DNA from: Athripsodes cinereus
Lineage: Eukaryota > Arthropoda > Insecta > Trichoptera > Leptoceridae
DNA length: 64,000 bases
NCBI GenBank assembly: GCA_947579605.1
Contig: OX388318.1
Coordinates: 4,092,001 to 4,156,000, forward strand
Direction of reading: 5' to 3'
The stretch's first letter is position 1. Each line of letters begins with the position of its first letter. Positions 1 to 13,668 of the stretch are shown here, one piece after another. The notes under the pieces were generated by a model, which made no database searches, was not told the origin of the DNA, and saw only the letters and a program-made list of their open reading frames with translations. The translations under genes were made by a program, and so were the position numbers.

Positions 1-276
1 GGCAAATGATCTAGAGTTTGTGTGTTCACATTGTGAAAAGACATTTTAAACATATTTGATATTAATAAAACACTGTGTGTTTTATTAAATCCAACAATGG
101 CATTTAGTAACATATGAAGCATACTAAAAACTGTAAAAGAATCAACTTTGCTATCAGGGTTGAGAAAAAGAAGAACGTATTTTGATTAAAAATCGATATA
201 AACTTCGATGGAACATCCTTAGATTTGGAATTTAGAATACTAGTTGAGTGTTTACAGGGTTCAAAAATAGTTTTAC
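1..276 (-). other. Presumed intron 1 of the snapin-like gene
   Basis: This AT-rich stretch lies downstream (minus sense) of the splice donor that closes the exon at 277-428. I see no second exon before the window edge, so the rest of the gene must lie to the left of base 1. Confidence 0.6.
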
Positions 277-428
277 CTTGTGGCTTTGACGCTTTCATCC
301 AGCTTGTCCACAGTAGGCTTTAACAATCCCATCAACCCCTCCACGAGGGTGTCTCTTGTCGGATTATCACAATAGTTTTCTGTGTTCTCCTCCACAGATG
401 TTACTGTGCTTTCACTATCGCCGTCCAT
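277..428 (-). CDS. snapin: Snapin-like BLOC-1 subunit, first coding exon (partial gene)
   Basis: Seen: the minus strand opens with an ATG at 428-426 and stays open for 50 codons plus 2 nt, to a donor CAAG|GTAAAA at 277/276. The peptide has an acidic, poorly conserved start and then TRDTLVEGLMGLLKPTVDKL followed by DESVKATR. Known: vertebrate snapin has, at the same distance from its start, GRD, then EGLL, a proline-containing L.P.V.QLD stretch and H.VR, just before its coiled coil. The exon ends at the matching arginine codon (AG|N). Snapin is a small SNARE- and BLOC-1-associated coiled-coil protein acting in lysosome-related organelle biogenesis and late endosome transport. Odd: only this exon is in the window. 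The assignment rests on about 28 residues, so another BLOC-1-like protein is possible though less likely. The dynein gene lies upstream on the same strand. Confidence 0.8.
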
Positions 429-1241
429 TTTACAAATATACAACTATAATATTTTAGGCATTGTAAGGTAATTAATTAATCATATAAATTACAACTACAA
501 CGTACATTAATATTAAATGATGCCTCATTACCACAATCCGGAAAATTATTTATATTTGACATTTTCATGATATTTTGACAGTCGACGTCATCGGTGGATT
601 TTCTATGGTGTCGGCCATTATTTAGTATGGCAGCATTACTACAAAACTGTGGTAAATTTAAATTCGCACAGCAAAAGTAAAATTAATACTGTTATTATAT
701 CACAGCATATTCCACAGTGGGGTAGCCCGCAGACCACCTGCATTTAATAAACATGTAAGCTATCATCTCTGTGCCAAAAAACACTAAGCCATTCAGAATG
801 GGTGACAAACAAAATCTATTACCAATATCACCATCCGTCCTACCGCATCCATCATGGTCCATCCAAATTTATCCTTACAAAATTACTCGCATCCATTTCT
901 CTTTCTCATTAGCTGTCAACTGGTTATCAAGAAATTGTGGCTTGCATAAAAAATAATAAAAAGAAATGTTTATATTAAGTAGGCAAAATTTGTTTTCCAA
1001 TTCACTAATTAGTGATCATTTTAATCTTGTCAAATCACATATAATATGTAATTGTAAAGGGAAAATTTTGGTAACACACTGTTTGATATTCTAACATTGC
1101 AAAATTAGGTAAACTCTGATTAAATAATTCTCATTTATATAATTAAATAATAATAACAAACACAACACCCAACAACTACAATAATATTCATATAGAAAAA
1201 GATTAATATTATTACAATTTTATAAAATCAAGTCAGTGTTG
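429..1241. other. Intergenic region between the dynein and snapin-like genes
   Basis: This holds the snapin-like promoter side (429 upward) and the dynein 3' flank. The only recognisable element is a degraded SINE copy at about 695-812. The plus-strand open frame over 771-956 crosses that repeat and has no support as a gene. Confidence 0.6.
695..812 (-). mobile_element. SINE with RTE-type 3' end, degraded copy
   Basis: Read on the minus strand, this matches the 3' half of the copy at 20305-20580. It has GTCACCCATTCTGAATG, then GGTCTGC, TACCCCACTGTGG and a GTGAT end at about 695-705. The 3' end faces left and the tail is decayed. Confidence 0.6.
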
Positions 1242-4200
1242 CTAATTACTAAGCTGCAGGATAAGGGCTACACTGCGCTTGATCCAGTGAGCTGGGGGCT
1301 TGTTAGAAGGAAGCATAAGTGACAAAACAAAGTTAGAAGAGTGTCCTGTAGTGGCAAGTACTCCTCTCCTCTCAATAGTTTTATACAGAGGACATCTGTA
1401 CTTTGTCCCTTCACTAAACTCAACTTTTTTCAGAGGGAAAAATTTCATACAAGGCATCAGTTCATTTAGTATTTTTGGTAGTTGTTCTTCCACTATACCT
1501 CGTTTTGCATCCCATCTCCCACCATCCATAAACGGACCGTGAATAAATACATACTCCATCGATTGTTTAACTTCTTTTTCATCTTTTAAAACTTCACAAT
1601 CAAAAATTAACGTGTCGATTGGTATTTTTTTCAATCTGGCATAATTCTGCATTGCACCAGTCAAAAAAGCCTGAGGGAAAAAGAAACCAGACAACCAAAA
1701 CTTTGGCGGTTTTCCGTTATCATACCAAGATTGCAATGTTGCCAAACGTTCAACCAAATCAGTGACATAGCTGCCAAGTGGTTTTAAACTGGGATAAGAA
1801 ACTTTTGCCCAGTTTGTCGGAATTTTACTCACAATCATTGCATTAGATTGATTTTCCAGTTGTGGGGATAAAACAACAAGACCTTTGATAGCTTTCTGTA
1901 AATTTTGAATTGAAGAAACTATTTCATTTACTAATTTATTAAACCTTTCCATTTCTTGTACAAGCACCATGTTCATTGATTCACTGTAACTTACAGGATA
2001 TTTTTCATTAGCAGTTTCCAGATCAAATGGTGGGGGAATTTTTGACAAAATATCAACGCATAAATTTGCCAGCATTGTATCTGCACCAGAAGCTTCTCCA
2101 CCAGCTGCCCCCTGGACTTTCAGCAAAGTATCCAACAATACAAAGGAGTCAGCGTAATCTCGTGATATTCCTGCATTCATATGAAGACCCAGTACCTCGG
2201 GTACAGTAATGGTAGGAATATTTTCAATATGTTTAATGTAATCATTGTAATCAAACCTCCTAGGAAGTCCGTATTCCGGTCCCACTGGGTTGAACACATA
2301 ATTGTTATTATTCACCACTTCCGAGTTGATGAAGTCTTTTAATATTGTGATGATCAGTCTTCTGTCCCAATCATCTGTTACTCTTCCTCCATAGTTACAT
2401 TCTCCTGTGAGGTATGAGATGGCCACATAGGGAATATCTTCATATTGATTTAAAAACATTTGCAATTGCATCACAGATATTTGAAAGTCAGATTCATTAA
2501 ATCCATACGGAATATTCCAGCCTAATGGGCCGAATTTCCTTCTTTCTTGTACAACAGCGTGGAAGAAACATATTCCATACAGCAGTCTTGTAAAGGTTTT
2601 GTCTTTACCAGGACAACCTTCATAAAACTCTTGTTCTTTGACAGGTTCTGACATGTAAGACTTAAGTAAATTATTCTTTAACCCTGTGGGTGGTTCATTA
2701 GTCATTTTGACCCCGGCCTGAAGTATTGTTTGTGGGAAAACACTGGATGGATAACTAGTTAGCCATAGTCTAAAATTCATATCTGTATTTGTTAAATCAA
2801 AATCATCTACTATACTTTCCAGAGCTGGAAGCCACGATGTTGCCAAATGACAGTTTTGCAAGCACACCCATCCTCCTTCCCTTTGAGCCTCTTCTATCAT
2901 ACTTTTTGCAATAGGTCCTTGCCCCTGACCTAATGATATAGAGTAAAACCTTTTGTCATAGCCCATCTTTTCGCAGAATTTCCACAGTGATCCCATGGGA
3001 TCTGCCCCAGGGGATAAGATGAAGACTAATGGTACCAAGCAGTTAGAATCATTGTAAGACTTTTGAATATCAAATGCTGGAGGAGTAACATATTTGCTTC
3101 CCATCTGATCTTCAATGAACTGAGTTACGGCTTCTATTATTTTGTCAGGTCTGAATACTCGGATAACCAATAGTTTCTGGAAATCTGTGAGTGTGGTATT
3201 CCACGGAGCAGGCAGTTCCCTCTGATGTGGATTGGGACTATCATAAAGTGCTTCCCATTCTTTCATTTTTGGAGCAAACAAAGTTTTGAATTCCTTAAAT
3301 GGTTTAAGATCACTTAGCCTGCATAATTCATCCCAAGACTTTACTGAAAGCCAGCTTGATGGATTCTTTTCTAGATTTTCCATACTGATCCCTCCTGTTA
3401 ACAAAAAGTCAAATTCTTCCGCAAATATTTTGTGCTCTGCCAACAGAATTTTTGTGCAAAGCAAGAAAGAAAACATGAGTTTGTCTTTTTCAAAAAGTGA
3501 CCGACACACATTTAGATAAAGATTGTGTGTGAAAGCATTTCTCAGAAAATTCAGCCTCTTTTCCAATATTTTTGACTTGTTTGCTGTTTCAATGGACATT
3601 ATGTAGAGATTAATGAACCAGCCCAAAGAATATTGGTACATAGGGTCCACGTTAGGCAAATCTGTTATACAGTAATATATGACAGCAGAGTGATGTGCTA
3701 TTGGTCTATATTTCATTCGGAAATCATCAATCATAGCTTCTGTTTTCTTAGTAACCTCTTGCCTTATTACGATTTCATCAGAAAGAATCTTAGACGAATC
3801 TAGAATTTCAATAGCTGCTTCATCTTCTAAAATATCTCCTTTGGTCTCCTGCAAAGTTCTTAGTATACTGTTTTCTACATTTTTTAATGCTGCTTTATTA
3901 CCTGCACTTTCAATAATCAATTTTTCTCTTTGTTCTTGCAAGTCGGGTCTTTCTTTGGCTACCACAATACCTAGTAGTTGATCTTCCAGGCCATCTAATG
4001 TCAAAGCAAAGTTAATCAAAGTTACTTTGTTGAAAACTTCTGGCAGGTAATGAGGATTTCTGAGTTTAGTTGTCATGTAAAGTCTGAACTTTGAGTGATA
4101 TTCAATTACGTTTTCCCCCAAAGAAATATAAGTCTTTCCACTTTGCTGATATGTGGTTTTCAACAAAATTGGATCTAGTGGAGCTTCTAAAACCTCTAAG

Positions 4201-7200
4201 ATATTTTCTATCAGTGCTGGTTTTCCATATTCCAAGCATGGCTCTAAATATCTCATGTAGTTGGGATCTGTTAGTTTAGTTATCATTAAATCATTGGCTT
4301 TCTCCATTTTTTTAACCCAGTTATTAGCTTGTCCCTGTGGATCCACTAAGAGGGACCAACGTATTGAAGTATCTTGAATAATTGCATTGTCAGTGGATAT
4401 TTGATCTCTTGGTAGTCCAGATATGTACCAGTTTTGTATCTTAATCTCAGATCCCAGGACTGCATTGAAACTGTAATTGTCAGATAATGGTATTTTCAAA
4501 TCTAGAACATTCTTTTGCCAACTATCAATGGTAGAAACTCTGTATGGCATGGTGAATGGAGCTAGGTAAGCAATGACTCCACAGGAAATGAGAATATCTC
4601 CAGCTAAGTTATCATATAGGAACTGCAAGTTAGCGGCCGCTTCAGTCCATCTAGTTTTTTCACCTCCCAAACCTCCAATCAGTTTTTCGGCTCTGTATAA
4701 TTTGTTGACACACAGTTCCACTTCATCTTCTAACTGTTGTTTCTTGAGATTAGCTTCTTCCAATGCCTGATTCAAATCAGCTACTTTCTTTTCGAGTCTA
4801 GCCACCATAGCTTTCTTTTCATCTAAGATTGCCATTGTAGCTGCAAACTCATCTTCTGCAGCTTGCAGTTTAGCTTTTTTAGGAGCAACCACTTTCGCTA
4901 CTGCATCATACATGTCCATAGCAATAATCCATTTACACAAACCTTCAGCAGCTGTTGAGGCTTTGGCAATGATCGAAGGTTTGAAACTCTTGTTGGGCAA
5001 GTATTCTTTTCTTATTTTGGTCATTGTTGCTACAGGAATATTATCTTTATCAAAATCTTTGAGACTTTGTAAGAAACCCATATCTCCTAATAGTTTTTTA
5101 CTTGGTCCCCAGTAATCTAAAATTTTCTTTCCTGGATTATCTGGATCTGGAATTTTATCAGGTGGAATATTTTTCATGACACAAACAGCAGCCATCACTA
5201 ATTTAACAGCGGCTGGTGGATTCTTCATAGCTTTGACCAGAGTAATATCTGCAGGTTTGAGAGTGTTGAGCGCAGCTACAGCATCTTCCAGAATTGGGAT
5301 AGCCACAGCTAAATCTGCTTCACAATCTTTTTTAAGTACTTGAGCTTGTGCTGCTTGTTCATTGGCAACTTTCTCATCTTCCTTTACAAGACTTGTAGCT
5401 TTGTCTGCTTCAATGGTTTCCTTTTCAATTTCAGCCATCATTTTAGCTCCTTGTGCGGCCATGATAATCAGTTGAGGTTTCAATATATTCAAATCTCTTT
5501 GCATAATAGAGACAGCTTCTGCTGCCATGTTTAATTTATCTAAACCATTTACATATCTTTGTTTTGCTGCTCTCAATTCCTTTTGTTTTGTGTTTGTCAG
5601 TTTAGTAAACAGTTTAATCAAGTCGAGATATGAGGCAGATGTGATATAAGTTTTTCTGGAAAATTCTTTATAAAAATCTGCTGAGATCTTACATGCATCT
5701 ATGTGAAACTGCTTACAAACTAAGACAGCGGACATCTTTACTTCATCAGGTAAATTAATCTCATTCATGTAGTGATGTGCTACTTTTTCTAATGCATCTT
5801 CTGGCCAACTATCAAACCAGTCAATAGTGCAACAATTCACTAGAGAAGGATAGAGTCTTAGCCTCGTTCTGAAAGAATTTCCAATAGGACTGAAGCATAT
5901 GCACATGTGAAGTCTTGCCTTACATCTTGCCACAAAGAAAGCAAATACTTCCAAAGCACTCACATCCAAATTTCTATTACCACCTTGAGCATCTAACCGC
6001 ACCAGTTCCAATATTTCTTGCCTTTCATCCAACTCAAACAGATTAGGTATTTCACCAGAGTTGAGTAAGCTGTCAATGTTCTGAATAAATGTTTCATCTT
6101 GTATCTGTCCTTCTGTAAAGAGGAAAGTCGTTTCTTTATTCAAACCTCCCGATTGTTTCAAAATCTTTTTGATATCGTCTCTCCAATCCTTGATACCATA
6201 ATTCTTACTGATTTCTGGCTGGAATAATATTTTTCCTCCCATACTGCTTCCTAGTTTGACTAAAGACTGTCTTCCAGACCCACCCACTCCGACTAGTAAA
6301 GCACTACCTCCAGGCATTTGAAGAACTCTACAGATTTTAGATAAATGTTCCAGTGCATATTGGAAGAGGACTATATTTAATTTAGTTTTGTTCATTGAGT
6401 TGTATTCATCTAATGATTCTATAGCTTTGTTATAAAATGCTTCAATACTTGGTATTTCTTCATATTTTTTTTCTTCATTTAAGGCATCTGAATCAAAATA
6501 TGTTCCAAACATCATGCCTCTCATTGTTTCTTCAGTTACAGCTCCTTGACTGTTCAGATAGTTTTCGCACACAATATTTATTGGCTCTTTGAAGTAATCC
6601 CTGGTCAATATAGAAACTCTCTCAAATAACCAGCTTCTGTCCTCATCATCTGTTAGTCTGTCATAAAACACTCTAAGTATTTCATGTATCCATAGCTTAA
6701 CAAACACCCTCCTATTGTCAACACTTTCCTTTTTAATAAGGGCACATCCTTGTATGACTCTTGCATAATCTCTCAAATTGAAGATATAATGTGACTTTGC
6801 AGGAGTAGGACGAAGGTTTTTAATAGCAGACTTGAACATGTCCATAGTAGCTGCTACAATTGACATTATAGATGGCATGGCATCTTGTCCAAATCCATTC
6901 TTTCTCATAGCAATTTGTAGGATATTTGTGAATATTCTGGTCATGGTTTCATCAGAGAATTCATTTATAGCCACCATGTTATAGTGGCGCAGAAGTCTGG
7001 GATATATAAGCTGTTTACTTCCTCCTACAGGACCAATAGCAGCCAAGAGTAATGTATCCAAAATAAATATCTTCTCTGTTGTCTTGAGATTAAACCAATG
7101 TCTATGATCAAAGTATTGTCGCAGAATTTCAATTGCTGGTTGAGCTCCATATTCTTCTTTAGCTGGCATGTTCATATCATCCACAAATATGACTGCATAT

Positions 7201-10200
7201 GATCCTTTAGGAGGGCCATAGATATTGTTCTTACGTTTGTTCAGTTTGGATATAATTAGATCTTGTGTTTGCCCAGCTGATGTAGTCGTAGTAAATGTTA
7301 TGAAGATTGGTGTATAGCGATCCCATGATAATTGTGTCATCATGAAATTTTGAACATAAAAACTTTTACCCGTCCCTGTTGGTCCAATGACTAGCCATGG
7401 ATGTTTATGTCTGATGTGCATGTCCAGCAGGAACATATATTTAGCTGTATCTAGTGTTGGTACAACTGTTTGAGATAGGTTTACAGTCTCTACCAGCTTT
7501 GTAGATTTTAAAATATCTTGCCAAGGTCTCCAACACCCTTTCTGTTTATACTGATACACATAATCATAAAAAGATCCTTCCAACGGTATTGAGACATCAA
7601 TTTTATCTAAACTTTCTGGTACAGGTTGTTCTCCTTTCCAAAACTCTCTGTAGAACTCATCAAACTTATCTCTGGATTCAGTTGTTAGCAGACCTCCAAC
7701 TCCCCAACACATGGCAAATATGAATGATGCTTGTATCCAAGTTTTGATATATCTGGAATCCTCTTCACCTTCTATTGCATCCATCATTAACATGTTAATC
7801 AGACGTAGTGTCGATATGACCAGATTTATCTCTCCAGCCGTCACCATCTGATGACAATTCTTCCGTACAAAAGTAAGGCAAGGGGGAATCAGCCAGACAC
7901 ACAAATCATACAACAGCTCCTCAAACTCATCACTCCATCTCACATCACATTCTTTAATCCACGATTGGATAAATGGAACTGGTCCCAGTGTAGAAGATTC
8001 CATATAAATCATTCCACATCGTGATACTGTCGCAGGCGAGGCTTGTGCCAAATCCATTACTTCAAATATCATAGACATTGTGTCTGTCATCGAGACCACT
8101 TCTCCTGAAGTTAAACATAGTTTTTTGTTATCGTCCAGTACTGTATTCATATTCTCTATCCATACAGCATCCACAGGTCCATCAAATATAATCCATCTTC
8201 TATTACTGCAATCATCTTTAGCATATTCTCTAAATGTCGAAGCTATTACTCCATCGGTCCATTCGTATGACACAGGATCAAAACTACCATAAAGATTTCC
8301 AGCAGTCATGGCCTTTGGATTAATAAACTTATATTCTGTTTGGTAATCTGGATCAGGGTGAACCAAAGCAAGTGCATCAGCTAAAGTCTTAAGTGTTGAG
8401 GTTTTGCCAGAAAATGGATCACCCACCATCATAAATCCATGTCTAACAATCATCATTTCATATGTTTGAATAATTTTAATCATGAATGATTCAGTTGGAA
8501 CTAAATTTCTCTTTTCACACACTGTATTAGCTGCCGCAATCAGTTTGGAATTGTCAGCTTCTTGTAGAATCACTCCAGGGAACACATCTGATATTATTCC
8601 TTCAAACAGAGGAACATCATACTTCAAGAATTTTGGTAAATTCACATCAATCAAAGATCTCAAAAGTAGAATATTTTCATTTTCATCTGGGAACTTCTTT
8701 TTAATATTACCGCAAGCTAACAACACTGTTTTTACAGCTCTCATTCCATAGTCGTAGTGATTTTGTGAAGAAAGTTGTTCTGAACAAAGCTTGTAAGTTG
8801 TAACAATTTTAATGGACAGATTTCTGGCATCAATAAATCCATAAGAATATAATGAAATTTCTCCAATCATTGCGTAATCTGGTACCATCATAGCCATAGT
8901 GCGAAATAACACTTTGAGATTGTCTGGTAGTTCTGATCTTCCCGCATAACCTGGATTCATAGTAATACAAACGTAACATGCTGGATTTAGTTTGAGAGTT
9001 GTACCTTCAAACACAAAAGTTTCCAGATTTTGCCTTACAGCTTGCACAATACACAAGATTTGCTGGGCTATCACAGACAATACTTCCACATCAATTCTGT
9101 TGAATTCATCAAAGCATGCCCAAGCACCGCAAGAAGCTAATCCTTTGAAGAATTTGCCCATAGCTTTATAATCTAAACCATCGGAGCAGTTAAATACAAC
9201 ACACTGAACAGCCAGAGCTTTAGCTAAATCTTTAGTAGTTTCAGTTTTACCCGTCCCAGCTGGTCCCTCTGGTGCTCCATTAAGATGAAGATAGTAAGCT
9301 CCTATTAAAGTTCTGTAACAACGATCTGTGAGTGGGGTGATCACTAAACGATCAGTATTACCTAAATATTCATATGCATACCCTACCACTGCATTGATTA
9401 TCTTTACAGCTACATTATCATTTTCCCAGTAATATCTCAGCTGAGCCAACCAATTGAAGTCGGTATCTTCTTGAACATTCTTATCAATTAACTCTTGTAC
9501 AACATCTTTGGCATGTACATCTATTACAATCAGAGCCTTCACCGTTATTCTTGACAAGTTAGACAGAACAGGAGAGCGTGCCATCATTACAAGCCTTTTC
9601 AGTTGTTCGGTCAGTTCTTTGTGGAATTTTTCCAGTTCTGATATTTTGTGTGTTTTTAAGCGATTGTGTACATCAATAGCCCAGTATATTTGTGACACAC
9701 ATAGTACAACCATTCCTTCCCAGTTAGTAATCCACTCTTCTCTGTCTAATGTTGGATATTCATAATAACTCAGTTCTATTTCACTTCGTATTGTTTTGAT
9801 CATTTGATCTTCTACTTGCACTAACCATTTTTCCACAGATCCTCTCGCTGCAGCTGTGGATATGTTCTCCACTAAAGGAATTGTTTCAGTTTCTCTACTT
9901 TTCATTGCAAGAATATTTAGTTCTGCGTCAAATTCCAGTTTATCAATACCTTCAAAGCATTTTTTCAAATGAGGCTGTACTCTTAATGGATTTTTAGTTT
10001 CGGACAATATTTCCAAAATTTCATCACTTGATAGGAAGAAGAATCTTGGGAAATATAATCTTTTCTTTTCGAGATAGTTGTTAACTCCATCGTTAATTTT
10101 TTCCAGTAAATCATTAGCAACTTTCATAGCTTCTAATAAACCAAATGCTCCGGCCGTGTCCAGTACTTTGGGTGTCTTTTCTACAATTTGCATGTAGAGT

Positions 10201-13200
10201 TTGAACGTTGAGTCCACTTCTTGGAACATGACACTCTCTTCAGGCATCTGTGCAATGATATCTTTGGAGGAGAAAATTGGCAAAAGATGCAACCATTGAC
10301 TTTGTACTTTTCCCCATTCATCCAATGAACTATTTATTCTCAATAATTTTTCATACCATGCTTTAACTTTAGCTTCAAATGGTTTAACAAATGCCGACCC
10401 TCTCATTCCGATAGTCTTCATGATGTGATCATCCAGTAATGCTTGTATATCATCCAATTGCATGAGGATATTAAGTCCCGTATCTTTATAGGGAGACACT
10501 TTGAAATTGACATTTGCCCATTCCTCCATCATCTTTTCTAACATTGTTATCAGAGCTAGTTCCTTGCAAGCTCCCATACTGATGATCTCATATTTATCAA
10601 TGTCTGGGAACAAATTCAGTTCAATTATTTTTCTAATAGTTGTCCCTGCATGTGGTGTTAAATCAAATCCAGCAATTAAAGACATTTCATCCCAATGTCT
10701 TTGTCTCAATGCTGTGTTGCACATGATATTAACAAGTTGCACATTTGGTCTCCAGGCTTTCAGTTCTTGTATAGCCTGCGCACATAACTTCATCGGTGCT
10801 GGTAAATTCATGGGATCAGGATCATCAACTAATCCTTTAAATCGTCTCTCATTATTGTCTGCAATCTGTTGTTTTATTTTATTTTTATTCAATTTGGATA
10901 GCTTGATGAATTCTTTGTAATAATCATCGTGCATCTGTTCTACTAATGTGTTGTCGATATATTCAAAAGTACCGTCCATCCACGTATAGTAACTTCTTCT
11001 CCACCTATGAACCAAGTAAACTAGTTCATAAAAAGGTATGATCTGGTCTTTCAACTCTTCCAAATCTGAATATTGTGAAATAGGAAACTGGAAAACGGAT
11101 TCTTCATTATTTATCCAAGCCATTTTTCTATCGCAGTCTTTAAGCCAATGAACTAGTCTCCTTAGATCTTCCAGATAAGCCAGTGTGTTGTTTATATCAT
11201 CCATATCGTCCATCACAGAGAGATATGGCATTAATTCTTCTATTCTTTTGTTTAATTCATTTGTCCTTGCAGTCAATCGTTCTTCCATATCAAATTTACA
11301 AGATTCAATATTACTTGCATTTTTGTCTAATATTGGCTTTATATCGTTTAGCCAATTTACAGAGCGTGTGTTTAATTCAACATGTTCTGGAGTCAATACT
11401 GTTAGTTCTATAAGTTTACTCATAACAGCTAGTGAAGCGAATATTCTATCTGTCAGTTCAAAGACCAGCACTGTTTTGACATGTAAACTGTAAGCTGAAT
11501 TCTCTACCAATTCTTCTGCAGTTTCAGGGATATGTAAAAGTTTTGCAGCAATCGTTTCAAATTCTTGACAAATGTCTAAATTCTCTCTTTGGTGAGCGAG
11601 ACACATTTTGCGTAGAATCTCATCCTGTCTTCCTATAGCTGCTTGTTTCAAACCCCATATCATGGAACTCTGATCTGTCTTTCCTGTATCAAAGTATTCA
11701 TTTTCAATCATCGCTGAAATATTTTCTACTATCTCCTGATATGAACTTATTTGCCCACAAGAATTTTCAAACTTCTCCAGGTTTTCAGCATCTTCTCCAC
11801 TTTCAAAAGCAGTGAATAGAACATTGTAATCTTGTTTAATCTTCTCCATATAATCTCTGATTGGCTGGAATATTTTGTCTAGATTGATTTGTAACCTTCT
11901 GTGACTGTCATTTAAAGTCCATTCATTAAAATGTACAGGTAAGTATGTGTTGGGTTTCACAGGCAAGTTTATCCAACGTTCTAAAGGCAGTAATGTCTGT
12001 GCTATCACTACTATAGAATTTATTATACCGTGATACATTGCAAAAATATCTTCAAATGATGGTTCCAAATATATCTCTCCATTGAAATGTAGTTCCATAC
12101 TCAGTAAAGGAGTTTTATCTGGATCCCCAATGACATCTATAAATATATCTATGGATCGTCTCATTAGTTCAGTAATTTTCATAATAAGAGAATTCGTAGC
12201 ACACTGCAACATATTTACAACTTTTTTTGGAGTTAGATCATCTAAACAGTGAGGCACATTCAGCCAGGTGACAATAAACGGATACCACTCATCAGTTATA
12301 ACTTTTTCAACTTTCTTGATCTCGTCCTTAAGTAAACCTTCTAAATAATAAACATCCAAGTATCCATTTCTCCTATATTTACCCATTCTCAACATATATT
12401 CGGGAAACATTTTCACGGAGCTTGTCTGAATGTAGCATAGGAAGGGATGGAAAGCAAATAGTTTATTTTTTAACAGTTTTCGCGTTTTCAAATAGTTTTC
12501 ATAATATTCACTCCTTCCACCATACTTAAAAGGTTTTTCTTGATATCTTTCTCTCTCGACTCCTGGTATATCTCTTATTCTTGATTTAACCGCTAACTCG
12601 TGCAGTTGTTTCGTCCATTCTTCTTTAGCTTCGTCCATGATCTGTGTAGCAGTCTTTGGGAATTTCTTCTTCAGTCTTTTAGATACCATCTTTAATATTT
12701 TCTTTTCCCATTGTTTGAGCATAGGTGGAGGAACTATTTCACTGGCATAAGCTCTCAGATCGTCAATGTATTTTGACTGTTCCTCAGGATAAAATTCAAT
12801 ATCAGATGGTTTTATTTTATCTTTATCAACTTTGTACCTTACTTTTTCTGCTTTCTCCTCGAGAAAGTCTTTCATCTTTTTTAATTTAGCCTGAAAAATT
12901 TATAATTTTTAAAATATAATATAAAATATGCCGATCGACAGACTCTACAAAAAAAACTTTTTCGTTATAACTATTCTATTTTGTCACTTCTCGTGTTTTA
13001 TTTGTATCACTTTATTTTGTTACAGACTTGTGGTGGCCAATGGACACTCTAAAGATTTTATTCTGTTTGAAATTCACATTAACTGTTTTGGCAAGTAAAG
13101 ATTTAAAAACTTTACACAAAAAATATGTGTGCATTTTAAAAATATTTCATTTTTGCATTTGGCTGATTTCAATGCCTAACTGCATATGAAATCAAATGAA

Positions 13201-13668
13201 AAGTTTTTTCCTTATTTACAATGTAGCATTGATTGTAGCAGAGTGATTCTCACTTATTACAATGCCCGTTGATGTGAAATGCATGTAATGAGAATAACCT
13301 AAGGATGGCAATTGACAAAGCGATATACGTCGCTGCATACTGAAGTGACAAGGTCTGTAGTTCGGACCCAAATAGTAAAGTAAGTAATGTGTCAATATTA
13401 GGCAATAACAATGATCTCAGTATCATACATTATCATAGACATCGTCTATGCCATAGACTCTATGGTCTGATCACTTCATCTCATTATTACACTTTATCAC
13501 AGGCTCCCTTAATGGTCACGGATGATATACATGTGGACTTACCTTTTTTTGGTTGTATAGTGGATGCAACTTTATTGGAAGTTTATCAAACATATGAATA
13601 TCAGGAGGAGGAGGTAAATATGGAATTTGTATTTTATTGTCTAACATCTTTCTCAGTTCTTTGCTCAT
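1242..13668 (-). CDS. DNAH7-like: Axonemal dynein heavy chain, inner arm, DNAH7/3/12 type (two coding exons, complete)
   Basis: Exon 1 is 13543-13668 (ATG at 13668; 42 codons; donor AAG|GTAAGT). The intron is 12891-13542. Exon 2 is 12890-1242 (acceptor TTTTTCAG; stop TAG), joined in phase 0, giving about 3,924 residues, normal for this family. Upstream of the ATG-initiated frame at 12875, exon 2 stays open for five codons back to the acceptor, so 12875 is not the true start. Domains in full-length numbering: N-terminal tail and linker to about 1200; AAA1 P-loop GPAGTGKT near 1251 with Walker B CFDEFN near 1301; AAA2 GDPFSGKT near 1532; AAA3 GPTGTGKS near 1878 with VIFVDDMNMP; AAA4 GVGGSGRQ near 2243; stalk coiled coils and microtubule-binding tip at about 2510-2775; then AAA5, AAA6 and a C-terminal domain ending PPAHWIKRSVALILQLSN. 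Role: ATP-driven minus-end motor of ciliary or sperm inner dynein arms. The C-terminus favours DNAH7 over DNAH3/12, but I cannot settle the orthologue. An 11.65-kb coding exon is odd for this family. Confidence 0.95.
12891..13542 (-). other. Intron 1 of the dynein heavy chain gene
   Basis: A 652-bp intron with donor GTAAGT (13542 downward) and acceptor TTTTTCAG (12898-12891). The part around 13290-13385 contains GTAGTTCGGACCC, which weakly resembles a tRNA B box and may be a SINE relic. Confidence 0.8.

Noticed and set aside
771..956. 61-codon plus-strand open frame
   Set aside because: It overlaps a decayed SINE copy, has no splice or codon support, and opens inside repeat sequence.
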